Source: Bacillus sp. ISL-34
GTDB lineage: Bacteria > Bacillota > Bacilli > Bacillales > DSM-1321
Direction of reading: 5' to 3'
DNA: 62,526 nt
NCBI RefSeq assembly: GCF_018613325.1
Contig: NZ_JAGGQJ010000040.1
Coordinates: 1-62,526 of the forward strand
Shown here: positions 1 through 7,277 of the stretch, piece by piece
Numbering within the stretch: position 1 is the stretch's first letter
Layout: every line of letters begins with the position of its first letter
Program-made: the position numbers and the translations under genes
Notes under the pieces: generated by a model
The model's database searches: none
Told to the model about the DNA's origin: nothing
What the model saw: the letters and a program-made list of their open reading frames with translations, nothing else

Positions 1-45
1 GTGCTCACTTAAAATTTAACGTTGGCGCTTTGTTTTGTTCAGTTT

Positions 46-55
46 TCAAAGAGCA
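46..55 (-). promoter_or_regulatory. boxA-like antitermination site in rRNA operon leader
   Basis: The minus strand reads TGCTCTTTGA followed by AAACTGAACAAAAC, which is the boxA-type leader found just before 16S rRNA genes in Bacillus. It lies downstream of two strong promoters and points out of the left edge. A further rRNA operon in the same orientation therefore very likely begins just beyond position 1. The 16S gene itself is not in the window. Confidence 0.75.
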
Positions 56-87
56 ATTTGTTCGCCATATCTCTTAGCGACTTTAAT

Positions 88-116
88 ATCTTAACATCTT
101 ATCACTGCTTCGTCAA
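88..116 (-). promoter_or_regulatory. rRNA operon promoter, proximal (P2)
   Basis: On the minus strand TTGACG (111-116) and TAAGAT (88-93) are separated by exactly 17 bases, a good sigma-A promoter. It lies about 30 bases before the boxA leader, the usual place of an rrn P2. Confidence 0.7.
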
Positions 117-180
117 CAACTTTATTTAAAAAGTTTTTTTCATTCTTTTTCAAAAGCTTGTACGTTGCAGCAACTTTTAT

Positions 181-209
181 AATATACCAGCGTATAAATC
201 AATAGTCAA
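181..209 (-). promoter_or_regulatory. rRNA operon promoter, distal (P1)
   Basis: On the minus strand TTGACT (204-209), a 17-base spacer and TATATT (181-186) form a sigma-A promoter about 90 bases upstream of the second one. Tandem promoters with this spacing are typical of Bacillus rRNA operons. Confidence 0.7.
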
Positions 210-241
210 TAGATTTTTTGAATATAATTCACTTTTAAATA

Positions 242-478
242 TCATGACTGATCCCACTTGGATAAATTCATTTTTCCCCTCATATACATTAGGCATTCCT
301 CCTCGGTGCTCACCCTTTTAAACAGTCTGAAAAGGATGTTATATTTCTCGTTTATTGCCCTTTTGACTAAGTGATCGAGTCTGTCATCCTGCAAATCGAA
401 TAGTATTTCATCCATCTCTCTTTTTAAAAGGTACTCCAATTCCATCTTTTCCTTGTCATTAATCAATAAACCGAGCAT
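242..478 (-). CDS. small conserved-looking protein of unknown function
   Basis: A 78-residue charged protein without signal peptide, membrane segment or cysteine motif. It is largely helical in character, with the LEYLLKREMDE and DRLDHLVKRAINEK stretches. A strong Shine-Dalgarno site (GGAGGTG, about 7 bases before the ATG) argues that it is a real gene. It sits alone between pdaB (convergent side) and the rRNA promoters. I do not recognise a family and assign no function. Confidence 0.65.
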   Translation of the reverse strand: MLGLLINDKEKMELEYLLKREMDEILFDLQDDRLDHLVKRAINEKYNILFRLFKRVSTEEECLMYMRGKMNLSKWDQS

Positions 479-610
479 GGTTCACACCTCCACCAGACAG
501 CATTCCCCATTGCCATCATTTTTATGAACTTTCAACTGATTTTTTTGCATAACAATAATCCTCGCGCATAAATTTGAAGACAAGAGTACTTTGGACAAGG
601 GGATGGATTA

Positions 611-1363
611 ATGAAATTTTTCATGGTGCTTCAAGCCAAGAAGATCAAATATTATTCGTTAATATTACTTACGGCACTGTTTACCGCTTGGTTCCTTTTT
701 GTACAAAACATTCTTCATGCCCCCGTTTTTTCTACAGAAGATGGGCCTAAAGCGGTTTATAAAGGGGAAAAGAATGTTGCGATCACGTTCAATATTGGCT
801 GGGGTGATGAGAAAGCCGCTCCGATAATTGAGACATTAAAAAGGGAAAAGATTAAATCCGCCACTTTTTTCCTCTCGGGATCTTGGGCTGAACGTCATCC
901 GGACATAGTAGCGGAAATTGTGAAAGAAGGATATGAAATCGGCATGCTTGGTTACGATTATAAGGATTATTCCGACATGGAAGATCAAGAAATCATCCGG
1001 GATATTTCTAGAGCCCAGGAAGCATTTAAAAAACTTAATATAAAGAATATAGAACTTTTACGCGCTCCCACCGGTCACTTTGATAAACGCCTCTTAAAGA
1101 TCAGCGAGAAATTCGGATATACCGTTGTCCATTGGAGCATTGATTCAAAGGATTGGACCAATCCAGGTGTGGATCGGATCCTTCAGAACATCACCAAGGC
1201 CCAAAAGGGTGATATCATCTTATTACATGCTTCAGACTCAGCAAAACAAACGAATAAGGCCTTGCCGGAGTTAATAAGTGAACTTCGATCAAAAAATTTA
1301 AACTTCGTTAATGTTTCAGAGATGATTTCCAATTCGTCAGCAAGCAGTGAGGAAATCCGCTGA
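611..1363 (+). CDS. pdaB: PdaB-like sporulation polysaccharide deacetylase family protein
   Basis: A 250-residue protein with an N-terminal membrane anchor (about 14-32) and a NodB-type deacetylase domain. It closely resembles B. subtilis PdaB (YbaN), needed to maintain spores after late sporulation. Recognisable parts are the WAERHPDIV segment, the RAPTGHFDK motif, VVHWSIDSKDWTNPG, and the C-terminal IILLHASDS motif. NodB motif 1 is degenerate: TFNIGWGD, with Asn61 where PdaB of B. subtilis has Asp. The metal-binding HxxxH motif is replaced by a tyrosine-rich LGYDYKDYSD segment. Catalytic activity is therefore doubtful. The start follows GGGG about 8 bases upstream. A GCATA/CATAAAT pair at 547-573 could be a weak sigma-G promoter, but its spacing is short. 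Confidence 0.93.
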   Translation: MKFFMVLQAKKIKYYSLILLTALFTAWFLFVQNILHAPVFSTEDGPKAVYKGEKNVAITFNIGWGDEKAAPIIETLKREKIKSATFFLSGSWAERHPDIVAEIVKEGYEIGMLGYDYKDYSDMEDQEIIRDISRAQEAFKKLNIKNIELLRAPTGHFDKRLLKISEKFGYTVVHWSIDSKDWTNPGVDRILQNITKAQKGDIILLHASDSAKQTNKALPELISELRSKNLNFVNVSEMISNSSASSEEIR

Positions 1364-1365
1364 CC

Positions 1366-1416
1366 GAAAAAAACTGCGTACTAATGGTTTCCATGAACCT
1401 TTAGTACGCAGTTTTT
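1366..1416. terminator. bidirectional terminator between pdaB and kbaA
   Basis: Two arms, AAAACTGCGTACTAA and TTAGTACGCAGTTTT, enclose a short loop. They are flanked by A-rich and T-rich tracts, so the hairpin can stop transcripts from both convergent genes. Confidence 0.85.
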
Positions 1417-1445
1417 CCTTATGTATGGCCCGACTTACATATAGG

Positions 1446-2126
1446 TTAGCTGCCTTTACCTAGTTCACCGGCTTTCATCTTTCCCTTTGCCGGAGGTTGC
1501 TTACGCCCTCTTTTACTGGCCAATTCCTTTTGTGAACGTTCAATCAATTTGCTCAGGACCAATAATTGATAAGCATTGCAGACTAGCAGCGGAAACAGCA
1601 TGAAGTAAAGCCAGCTTTCATCATTGGCACTCAGGACAGGTATCCACTCCAAAACCGTGACCACGACCATGAAAAACAAGGCCGGTATGAACGACTGTTT
1701 ATTCGTTTGTTTCATTTTGAAATAAGCTGTAACAAGCCCTGCAGCCAACACAACCAATGCTAACACGATGTAGGAACTGATCCCCTCGCCTGAACCAAAG
1801 CTGAGATATCGCAGGTAAACAAGATCGAATACAACAAAAAGAATGAGTACAAGTTGAACGGCATTCCATAAGGAAGCGCTTTTAAATATCCCCAGACCAA
1901 AACGATGTATCGTTAAATAGGCAAAAAAGCCGGCTTGGCTTATGACACTGAAAATTAATCCAACACCGAATAACCAAATAAAAGTTGATAGGATGGCACT
2001 GACTTCAAAAGAAGAAAAATAAGGCTTAAACTCACTCCATCGAGCCAAGAACCCTACAACTCCGCCCGTTACACCACCTATAAGCAATGTTGTTAAAAAC
2101 AATTTAACTAAATTACGGCTGTTCAT
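1446..2126 (-). CDS. kbaA: KbaA, KinB-pathway activator membrane protein
   Basis: A 226-residue polytopic membrane protein with six or seven hydrophobic segments, starting at about residue 9 and ending near 190. A basic, lysine-rich cytoplasmic tail follows. Sequence and position (between pdaB and gerD) match B. subtilis KbaA, which is required for KinB sensor-kinase signalling into the sporulation phosphorelay. The ATG follows GGAGG by seven bases. The gene is convergent with pdaB and divergent from gerD. The tail after the last membrane segment appears longer than in B. subtilis (198 residues). Confidence 0.88.
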   Translation of the reverse strand: MNSRNLVKLFLTTLLIGGVTGGVVGFLARWSEFKPYFSSFEVSAILSTFIWLFGVGLIFSVISQAGFFAYLTIHRFGLGIFKSASLWNAVQLVLILFVVFDLVYLRYLSFGSGEGISSYIVLALVVLAAGLVTAYFKMKQTNKQSFIPALFFMVVVTVLEWIPVLSANDESWLYFMLFPLLVCNAYQLLVLSKLIERSQKELASKRGRKQPPAKGKMKAGELGKGS

Positions 2127-2203
2127 TGTTTTCCTCCATACATTTCTATTTCATTTCCTTAATTGTACCAACCAAATTTGGAAAAATCCACTTATTCCAC
2201 TAA

Positions 2204-2233
2204 GGAATAATATCGCCGAATGGAACCATATTA
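2204..2233 (+). promoter_or_regulatory. sigma-G-like promoter of gerD
   Basis: GAATA (2205-2209), a 17-base spacer and CATATTA (2227-2233) resemble the forespore sigma-G consensus. They lie 30 bases before gerD, which is a sigma-G gene in B. subtilis. Inferred from motif and context only. Confidence 0.55.
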
Positions 2234-2263
2234 ACAGTAAGAAGGATGAAAGGGGCCCTGCGT

Positions 2264-2824
2264 ATGAGAGTGGGAGTTGCTTTGCTTTTCACGTCATTCT
2301 TACTCGTTTGTTCCGGTTGTGCTCAAAATGGAGCAGGCGCAGAAAAAATGGAATATGAAGAGACAAAGAAAATGGTCGTCGATATCTTGAAGACAGATGA
2401 TGGAAAAAAAGCCATCCAGGATATCATTACTGATGATAAAACGAAAGCTGAACTTATTATGGATTCAGATGACATTAAAAAATCCATTGAAGATATGGTC
2501 ACTTCAGATAAAGGGAAGGAATTTTGGAAAAAGACATTCAATGATCCTGAATTCGCTTCCGCTTATGCTAAAGCATTAGAAGACGAACATAAAAAGGTAT
2601 TGAAGGACCTGACTGCTGATCCTCAGTATCGTGGAATGCTCATGGAAATAATGAAAGAACCGGATATGGAAAAAGAAATAAATAAGTTATTAAAAACCAA
2701 GGAGATGCGGTCGGTCTACAAAGAGCTGATCATTGAAACCATGGAGAGTCCTCTCGTTCAAGCGAAAATGCAAGAGAAATTGGATAAAGCAGCCACTAAA
2801 GCGGCCGAGAAGGAGAAAAAGTAA
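2264..2824 (+). CDS. gerD: GerD spore germination lipoprotein
   Basis: A precursor of about 186 residues with a lipoprotein signal peptide ending at LVCSGC, then a highly charged helical body and a lysine- and alanine-rich C-terminus. GerD in Bacillus is an inner-membrane lipoprotein that organises germinant receptors into the germinosome. I prefer the start at 2264 (MRVGVALL), because AAAGGGG lies eight bases before it. The upstream in-frame ATG at 2246 has its possible ribosome site directly abutting. The gene runs against most of the window and has a sigma-G-like promoter. Confidence 0.9.
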   Translation: MRVGVALLFTSFLLVCSGCAQNGAGAEKMEYEETKKMVVDILKTDDGKKAIQDIITDDKTKAELIMDSDDIKKSIEDMVTSDKGKEFWKKTFNDPEFASAYAKALEDEHKKVLKDLTADPQYRGMLMEIMKEPDMEKEINKLLKTKEMRSVYKELIIETMESPLVQAKMQEKLDKAATKAAEKEKK

Positions 2825-2836
2825 AAAGAATGAAAT

Positions 2837-2870
2837 AAGGCTGATCCCAATCGGAATCAGCCTTATTTTT
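2837..2870. terminator. terminator downstream of gerD and salA
   Basis: AAGGCTGAT (2837-2845) and ATCAGCCTT (2856-2864) form a nine-base stem followed by ATTTTTATT on the plus strand. It lies between convergent gerD and salA. The minus-strand tail is less U-rich. Confidence 0.8.
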
Positions 2871-3927
2871 ATTGTAGTTTTTCAATGACCTTTTTAGCAA
2901 TATCTTCGTAAATCCGGCCGAGCCTATGGTCCGCTGCGTAAATGGATGGAGCAAAGTCCTCTTCGTTCCAATCCGGCTGTTGCAGGGGAAGTTGACCTAA
3001 AACTTCTGTACGAAGCTCTTCTGCAAGCTTCTCGCCGCCGCCTTTTCCGAATACATATTCTTTTTCACCGGTCGTTTTACTTTCGAAGAATGACATATTC
3101 TCTATGACACCAATGACTTCGTGTTCTGTCTTGATGGCCATGGCACCAGCTCTTGCAGCAACGAAGGCAGCAGTCGGATGCGGTGTCGTAACGATGATTT
3201 CTTTACATGAAGGGAGCATCGTATGCACGTCCAAAGCAACATCGCCTGTGCCCGGCGGTAAGTCAAGGACCAAATAGTCCAAATCTCCCCATTCCACTTC
3301 ATTAAAGAAACTGTTGAGCATTTTCCCCAGCATCGGCCCTCTCCAGATGATCGGCGCGTTATCCTCTACAAAAAAGCCCATTGAGATAACTTGAACGCCA
3401 AACCGGTCTACAGGAATGATTTTTTCGCCGCGAACAACCGGTCTTTTTGTTATCCCCATCATATCAGGTACGCTGAATCCATAAATATCGGCATCAACCA
3501 GCCCGACCTTTTTACCTAAACGAGCAAGTGAAGTGGCGAAATTCACTGAAATCGTAGATTTTCCCACTCCGCCCTTACCGCTGGCGATTGCGATGAATTG
3601 TGTCTTGCTGTTAGGTCCAAGCAAGCCTTGGTCCGCTTCATCCTGAGGAATGCTTTCACGGTGCTTGGCTAACTCCTCTTCTGAAAGTTCCGTGAAACGG
3701 ATGCCTACCGATTCCGCTCCGTTCGTTTTCAGCAAGTCCACAACTTCCGATTGCATTTGCATTTGCTCGGCAGTCCCCGTTTTCGCAATCGCGAGTTTAA
3801 CGCTTACATGATTCTTTTCAGGTTTTATTTTGATTTCTATAATTCCATTTGTTTCTTCAAGGTTTTTATGTAGAAAAGGGTCTTTAAGATCCTTTAATAA
3901 ATTCAGTACTTTCTCTTCTGTTAACAA
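2869..3927 (-). CDS. salA: SalA, Mrp/NBP35-type P-loop ATPase regulator
   Basis: A 352-residue protein with an N-terminal MIP18/DUF59-type domain (about 1-80) and an Mrp ATPase domain. The deviant Walker A GKGGVGKST lies near residues 117-125, the VDADIYG switch follows, and LDLPPGTGD comes later. The family includes Fe-S carriers; in B. subtilis SalA derepresses protease genes by repressing scoC. I chose the TTG at 3927 because AAAGGGG lies eight bases before it. This gives a 352-residue protein that aligns from the first residue with B. subtilis SalA. A GTG three codons upstream overlaps the ribosome site. Confidence 0.9.
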   Translation of the reverse strand: MLTEEKVLNLLKDLKDPFLHKNLEETNGIIEIKIKPEKNHVSVKLAIAKTGTAEQMQMQSEVVDLLKTNGAESVGIRFTELSEEELAKHRESIPQDEADQGLLGPNSKTQFIAIASGKGGVGKSTISVNFATSLARLGKKVGLVDADIYGFSVPDMMGITKRPVVRGEKIIPVDRFGVQVISMGFFVEDNAPIIWRGPMLGKMLNSFFNEVEWGDLDYLVLDLPPGTGDVALDVHTMLPSCKEIIVTTPHPTAAFVAARAGAMAIKTEHEVIGVIENMSFFESKTTGEKEYVFGKGGGEKLAEELRTEVLGQLPLQQPDWNEEDFAPSIYAADHRLGRIYEDIAKKVIEKLQ

Positions 3928-4032
3928 GTCGAGCACCCCTTTGAAATTTATTTTCCCATTTTTCAGTATAACATATTACGAAAAGAAAGATTATTATCTG
4001 ACCCTCATGCGATACCTGATAATTTCCCATAA

Positions 4033-4058
4033 TAAAAAGGCCTTGTACCTTACAAGAC
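4033..4058 (-). terminator. terminator after cwlD
   Basis: On the minus strand GTCTTGT and ACAAGGC form a seven-pair stem with an AAGGT loop, followed by CTTTTTATT, directly after the cwlD stop codon. Confidence 0.7.
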
Positions 4059-4065
4059 CCAGACA

Positions 4066-4782
4066 TCACTCATCATCCGATACTTTTTCCTCTGTAAAGT
4101 ACCGTAAAATACCCATATATATCGAGCTGGCAACCTTTTCTTGATACTTATCACTGATAAGGCGTTCCCTTTCCTCTGAATTGGAAAGAAAGCCAATTTC
4201 CACAAGCGCTCCCGGTTTCTTAGCATAATTCATCAAATACACATTATTAATCGTTTTTGCATCACGCTTTGTATTTTCCAGGTTTCTAATGATTTCAGTC
4301 TGAATGAATTTTGCCACCTGTTCATTTTCCTCATACCTGCTTGTATAAAAGGTCTGGGCACCTTTAGATGACGCTGATGGAAAAGAGTTCAAATGAATGC
4401 TTAAGAATAAGTCCGCTTCCGAATCATTGATCATTTCAACCCGGTTCCGTAAGTCCTCCTGTTTTCGCTGGCGGATTCCCTTTGTATTTCCCTGTGCCAA
4501 ATCCTCATCCTTCTCACGGGTCATGATGACAAGGGCACCCTGTTCCTGCAAATAGTCCCTGACCTTTAATGAAACGGAAAGGGCAATTTCCTTTTCCATA
4601 ACCTCTTGTACATTTGCCCCGCCGTCCATTCCTCCGTGACCTGCATCCAGAATGATGACCTTACCTGCCAACGGAAGGTTCCAGGAGTCCCAAGAATCAT
4701 CTTCAACAAATTTAAAAGTCACAATTAAAAAAAGGACAAACAATCCCATAGCGATTCCTGTATATTTCAGCTTTCTGCGCAT
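4066..4782 (-). CDS. cwlD: CwlD, N-acetylmuramoyl-L-alanine amidase
   Basis: A 238-residue protein with one N-terminal membrane segment (about 8-25) and an Amidase_3 domain. The zinc-ligand and catalytic residues are visible: His49 in LDAGHGG, Glu65, His130 in SIHLNS, and Glu195 in VEIGFLSN. CwlD removes peptide side chains from muramic acid, with PdaA making muramic lactam in the spore cortex. This marks the cortex for lytic enzymes at germination. Position next to salA matches B. subtilis. Confidence 0.93.
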   Translation of the reverse strand: MRRKLKYTGIAMGLFVLFLIVTFKFVEDDSWDSWNLPLAGKVIILDAGHGGMDGGANVQEVMEKEIALSVSLKVRDYLQEQGALVIMTREKDEDLAQGNTKGIRQRKQEDLRNRVEMINDSEADLFLSIHLNSFPSASSKGAQTFYTSRYEENEQVAKFIQTEIIRNLENTKRDAKTINNVYLMNYAKKPGALVEIGFLSNSEERERLISDKYQEKVASSIYMGILRYFTEEKVSDDE

Positions 4783-4865
4783 GACCGTTCCCCTTCCATG
4801 ATCTCTCTACTAAAAAGTATGGGACAAACCATGGAATTAGAACAAGGAATGGGATTTTTGCCTTC

Positions 4866-5291
4866 TTAATGCAGTTTCATTTTATAACGTTTTTCACCAG
4901 TCTTGAAGCCGTCCAGCCACCAATCCCCCACAAACCCTTCACAGCAATAAAACAGACCTTCATCAAAAGCATTATTCGCTGTAACTTCACGCCAATACAA
5001 AATAAAGTTAAAAAGAGTATCGACCAAAAACTTCTCTTCCTTCCAGCACCTGGACCTTACATCTTCTTCCGACTCACCATAATAGCCAAACTTACTATAG
5101 TTCGCTCCTAATAAATAAGCCTCGATGGCAACATCAAAGTAGCCTTCCTCCAAAACATCCATCAAATCCTGTCCGAAGTACCGCTGGATCCTTCCCTTCA
5201 TATCCTCGATGGAAAGTTCCCTGAGCAGCCTGCGTTCGAACTTCAATTGCCTTTCCCTTTGCATCTCCTGTAAACCTAATATGACAGCCAT
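4866..5291 (-). CDS. ybaK: YbaK family protein (DUF2521)
   Basis: A 141-residue soluble protein rich in aromatic residues, including a FGYYGESEEDV stretch and a tryptophan-rich C-terminal part (GFVGDWWLDGF). It corresponds to B. subtilis YbaK, a short Bacillus-specific family of unknown function located just before cwlD. A GGAGGTG ribosome site precedes the ATG. No function is known to me. Confidence 0.8.
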   Translation of the reverse strand: MAVILGLQEMQRERQLKFERRLLRELSIEDMKGRIQRYFGQDLMDVLEEGYFDVAIEAYLLGANYSKFGYYGESEEDVRSRCWKEEKFLVDTLFNFILYWREVTANNAFDEGLFYCCEGFVGDWWLDGFKTGEKRYKMKLH

Positions 5292-5612
5292 AATTCACCT
5301 CCGGGGCAATTCCCCATTTCCCAAAATTATTTCCCAAGACATAATTTAGTTTTTGCGTTCTATTTTGAACCATTCATTTATTCTATTGGCAAAAAATAAT
5401 GAGGATAGGTTCGGCAGGTAAAAAGAAAAAGGCCTATCGATATGCAATATGCTAATAAGCCTGTCAAAGGGCAGACTGCATGGCAGAAAACTTGGAACCA
5501 TCATCCATAAACCGCCCCTCGGGCCGCTACCTGAGGCTGACCTTGCCGACTTGGGTCGCTCACTGCGCATGTCTCTTTGGACTTTAATCAGTACTATTTG
5601 AGATTTATTAAG
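5292..5612. other. intergenic region with an unusually GC-rich block
   Basis: No supported gene. Around 5505-5570 the sequence becomes visibly GC-rich (CCGCCCCTCGGGCC, GCCGACTTGGGTCGC) compared with its AT-rich flanks. A 92-codon reading frame crosses it on the minus strand, but it has no good ribosome site and odd composition, so I do not call it. In B. subtilis the methyltransferase gene ybaJ lies in this neighbourhood and is not seen here. Confidence 0.4.
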
Positions 5613-5646
5613 AAAAAAGGACATCCATGATGAACGGATGTCCTTT
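5613..5646 (-). terminator. terminator downstream of the ECF S-component gene
   Basis: On the minus strand GGACATCC, loop GTTCATCAT, GGATGTCC and then TTTTTTCTT form an eight-pair stem with a U-tract. It lies about 110 bases after the S-component stop codon. Confidence 0.8.
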
Positions 5647-5757
5647 GATATAACATTTTATTATAGCGAAGTCATTTAATACCCGCTCAATTGGCAGGAA
5701 GTTTTTTTACTGTCCGAAATTCAATCGGTGGTGCTACATGGTTTCCCATGTTTTACT

Positions 5758-6288
5758 TTATATCTGTCCAGCTCTTTTCATTAATCGTCCAGCAAGCGGC
5801 ACTACGATTATACCGGCTATTACGACCTGCATTACGTTTCCGGGGATGGAGCCGAATGGCTGTATCCAGTTACCATAAAGAATAACTTCGGCAAAATAGT
5901 AGCCGACGATTTTTATAACCAATGCAACGGCAACGGCGATAGAGTATACAAGTTCTCTTTTTCCCGGTACCTTTTCGGATATAAGGCCGGCTAGAAAGCC
6001 CATTGCTCCTACGATGACGAATGTAAACGGTGCCCACGCTGCCCAACCGGAGAATAGATCGAAGAAGGCCATACCGAAGGCGCCTGCTATCGCCCCTGTT
6101 TTTTTGCCATATACCAAGGCTGCTATAAAAAGGGGAACGTTACCAAGATGGACCAGGCCTCCGTTACCCATTATTGGGAGCTTGATGTTGATGAACATTG
6201 TCGCTACAAGGGTTAATGCAATGAATAGCGCATTGATGACCAAGGCTTTTGTTTTAGTTGTTTCAATCGGTGAGTATGTTGAATTCAT
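5758..6288 (-). CDS. ECF transporter substrate-binding (S) component
   Basis: A 176-residue integral membrane protein with about five to six hydrophobic segments. The conserved-looking GNGGLVHLGNVPLFIAAL and AGAFGMAFFDLFSGW stretches are typical of energy-coupling-factor S components of the HmpT/riboflavin-type groups. Such proteins bind a vitamin or precursor and associate with the shared EcfA1-EcfA2-EcfT module, which is encoded about 5 kb away in this window. I chose the ATG at 6288 because AAGAGG lies about eight bases upstream; an in-frame ATG at 6321 has poorly spaced ribosome binding. The substrate cannot be read from sequence alone. No TPP or FMN riboswitch was recognised upstream. 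Confidence 0.8.
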   Translation of the reverse strand: MNSTYSPIETTKTKALVINALFIALTLVATMFINIKLPIMGNGGLVHLGNVPLFIAALVYGKKTGAIAGAFGMAFFDLFSGWAAWAPFTFVIVGAMGFLAGLISEKVPGKRELVYSIAVAVALVIKIVGYYFAEVILYGNWIQPFGSIPGNVMQVVIAGIIVVPLAGRLMKRAGQI

Positions 6289-6546
6289 ATGAAGTCCTCT
6301 TTCTTTTTTAAGTATTATCATACTCCTAAATAGAAACTTAATAAATATGGATTTTACAAATAATTCTGTATTCCATAAATAAACTCATGTGTAAACAAAT
6401 GGAACATGCTGTCATCACCATCTGAAGCCCCTTACCGCGGCGTTTCATTACATTGAGGCTGGAAGACTGGGATGGATTTATAATGACGCAGAAGGTTCAT
6501 GGTGCGTGATGTGGTCTTATCTTTTTCCGGGCACATTTAATCGGTT
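6289..6546. other. intergenic region, possible gene remnant
   Basis: No complete gene is visible. The plus strand has an open frame from 6395 to the TAG at 6548-6550 without a start codon. Its last part has a protein-like composition (FHYIEAGRLGWIYNDAEG, then WCVMWSYLFPG). It could be the tail of a lost gene or chance. I recognise no family. Confidence 0.3.
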
Positions 6547-7101
6547 TTAGCACCATTGCACTCTGTACATTAAATAAATTTGATTGGCAATATAATCTGA
6601 ACTAAAATGAAGCCCCTTTCTTAACCACCATATTATAATGCCTGCCAATGAGGCTGTTTTAATGTCAATATCAACATAATCAGCAGGTAAATCCTTCTTG
6701 GTATTCTTCCTTCTTATTTCCACTAATTGCTTTAATAAAGAAAACAATTGTTCCTCAAACTGATTCGTTTTAAATAAAATAAGTAAATAATTTCGATGGA
6801 TATATAAATAATCAAGTAATTGTGTCAGCTGTTGCTTTTCTGATAAATCTTTCGCATGCATTAAAGCAACAACCTTATCAGAAAGCTCATTTAAAATCTC
6901 ATCGGTTATTTGCGTTAGTAAATCTTGAATATCCTGATAGTGTAAGTAAAATGTTGTCCGGTTTAATCCCGCTTTGGCTGCGATTTTCTGAACCGTTAAA
7001 TTTGAAATAATGGGGTCCTCGCATAAGAGAGTGATGACAGCGTTTTTAAACATCTCTCTTGAGCGAATTGTGCGAGGATCTTCTTTTTTAGATATAGACA
7101 T
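6547..7101 (-). CDS. TetR/AcrR family transcriptional regulator
   Basis: A 184-residue regulator with an N-terminal TetR helix-turn-helix at about 35-56 (LTVQKIAAKAGLNRTTFYLHY). The C-terminal helical ligand domain resembles the TetR_C_7/DhaS-like type. It is divergently transcribed from the MFS exporter gene, and the spacer contains several palindromes. It most likely represses the exporter and itself, being released by an unknown ligand. AAAGGAG precedes the ATG. This gene is not part of the conserved Bacillus order here, so it is probably an acquired or relocated accessory gene. Confidence 0.88.
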   Translation of the reverse strand: MSISKKEDPRTIRSREMFKNAVITLLCEDPIISNLTVQKIAAKAGLNRTTFYLHYQDIQDLLTQITDEILNELSDKVVALMHAKDLSEKQQLTQLLDYLYIHRNYLLILFKTNQFEEQLFSLLKQLVEIRRKNTKKDLPADYVDIDIKTASLAGIIIWWLRKGLHFSSDYIANQIYLMYRVQWC

Positions 7102-7164
7102 TTTAAACTCCTTTATAGATTTTTCCCTGACTTTCTCAACAGCATATATTTCTATGTCGATTAG

Positions 7165-7230
7165 TGAACATGTTCAGGAAAACTGTTCATGGTAAGCAAC
7201 AAATATTTTTGTTACCATCGATTTTATCGA
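7165..7230. promoter_or_regulatory. palindromic operator candidates between tetR-like gene and MFS exporter
   Basis: Three dyads lie in the 176-base divergent spacer. TGAACATGTTCA (7165-7176) is perfect, with an extra TGTTCA half site at 7184-7189. AACAAA-TATT-TTTGTT spans 7198-7213. TCGAT-TTT-ATCGA spans 7218-7230. These are plausible binding sites of the adjacent TetR-like regulator. I could not assign clear promoter hexamers. Confidence 0.5.
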
Positions 7231-7277
7231 CACGATGTTGAGAATGCAAGTCAAAAACAAAGGGGTTTACGAATGAA

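Noticed and set aside
547..573. Sigma-G promoter before pdaB
   Set aside because: GCATA and CATAAAT are present but only 15 bases apart and the -10 is imperfect; mentioned in the gene entry only.
5346..5624. 92-codon frame on the minus strand
   Set aside because: No ribosome site, unusual arginine/serine/proline composition, and it runs into the S-component terminator.
6289..6546. Possible vitamin riboswitch upstream of the ECF S component
   Set aside because: I looked for TPP, FMN, preQ1, folate and cobalamin core motifs and found none that fit.
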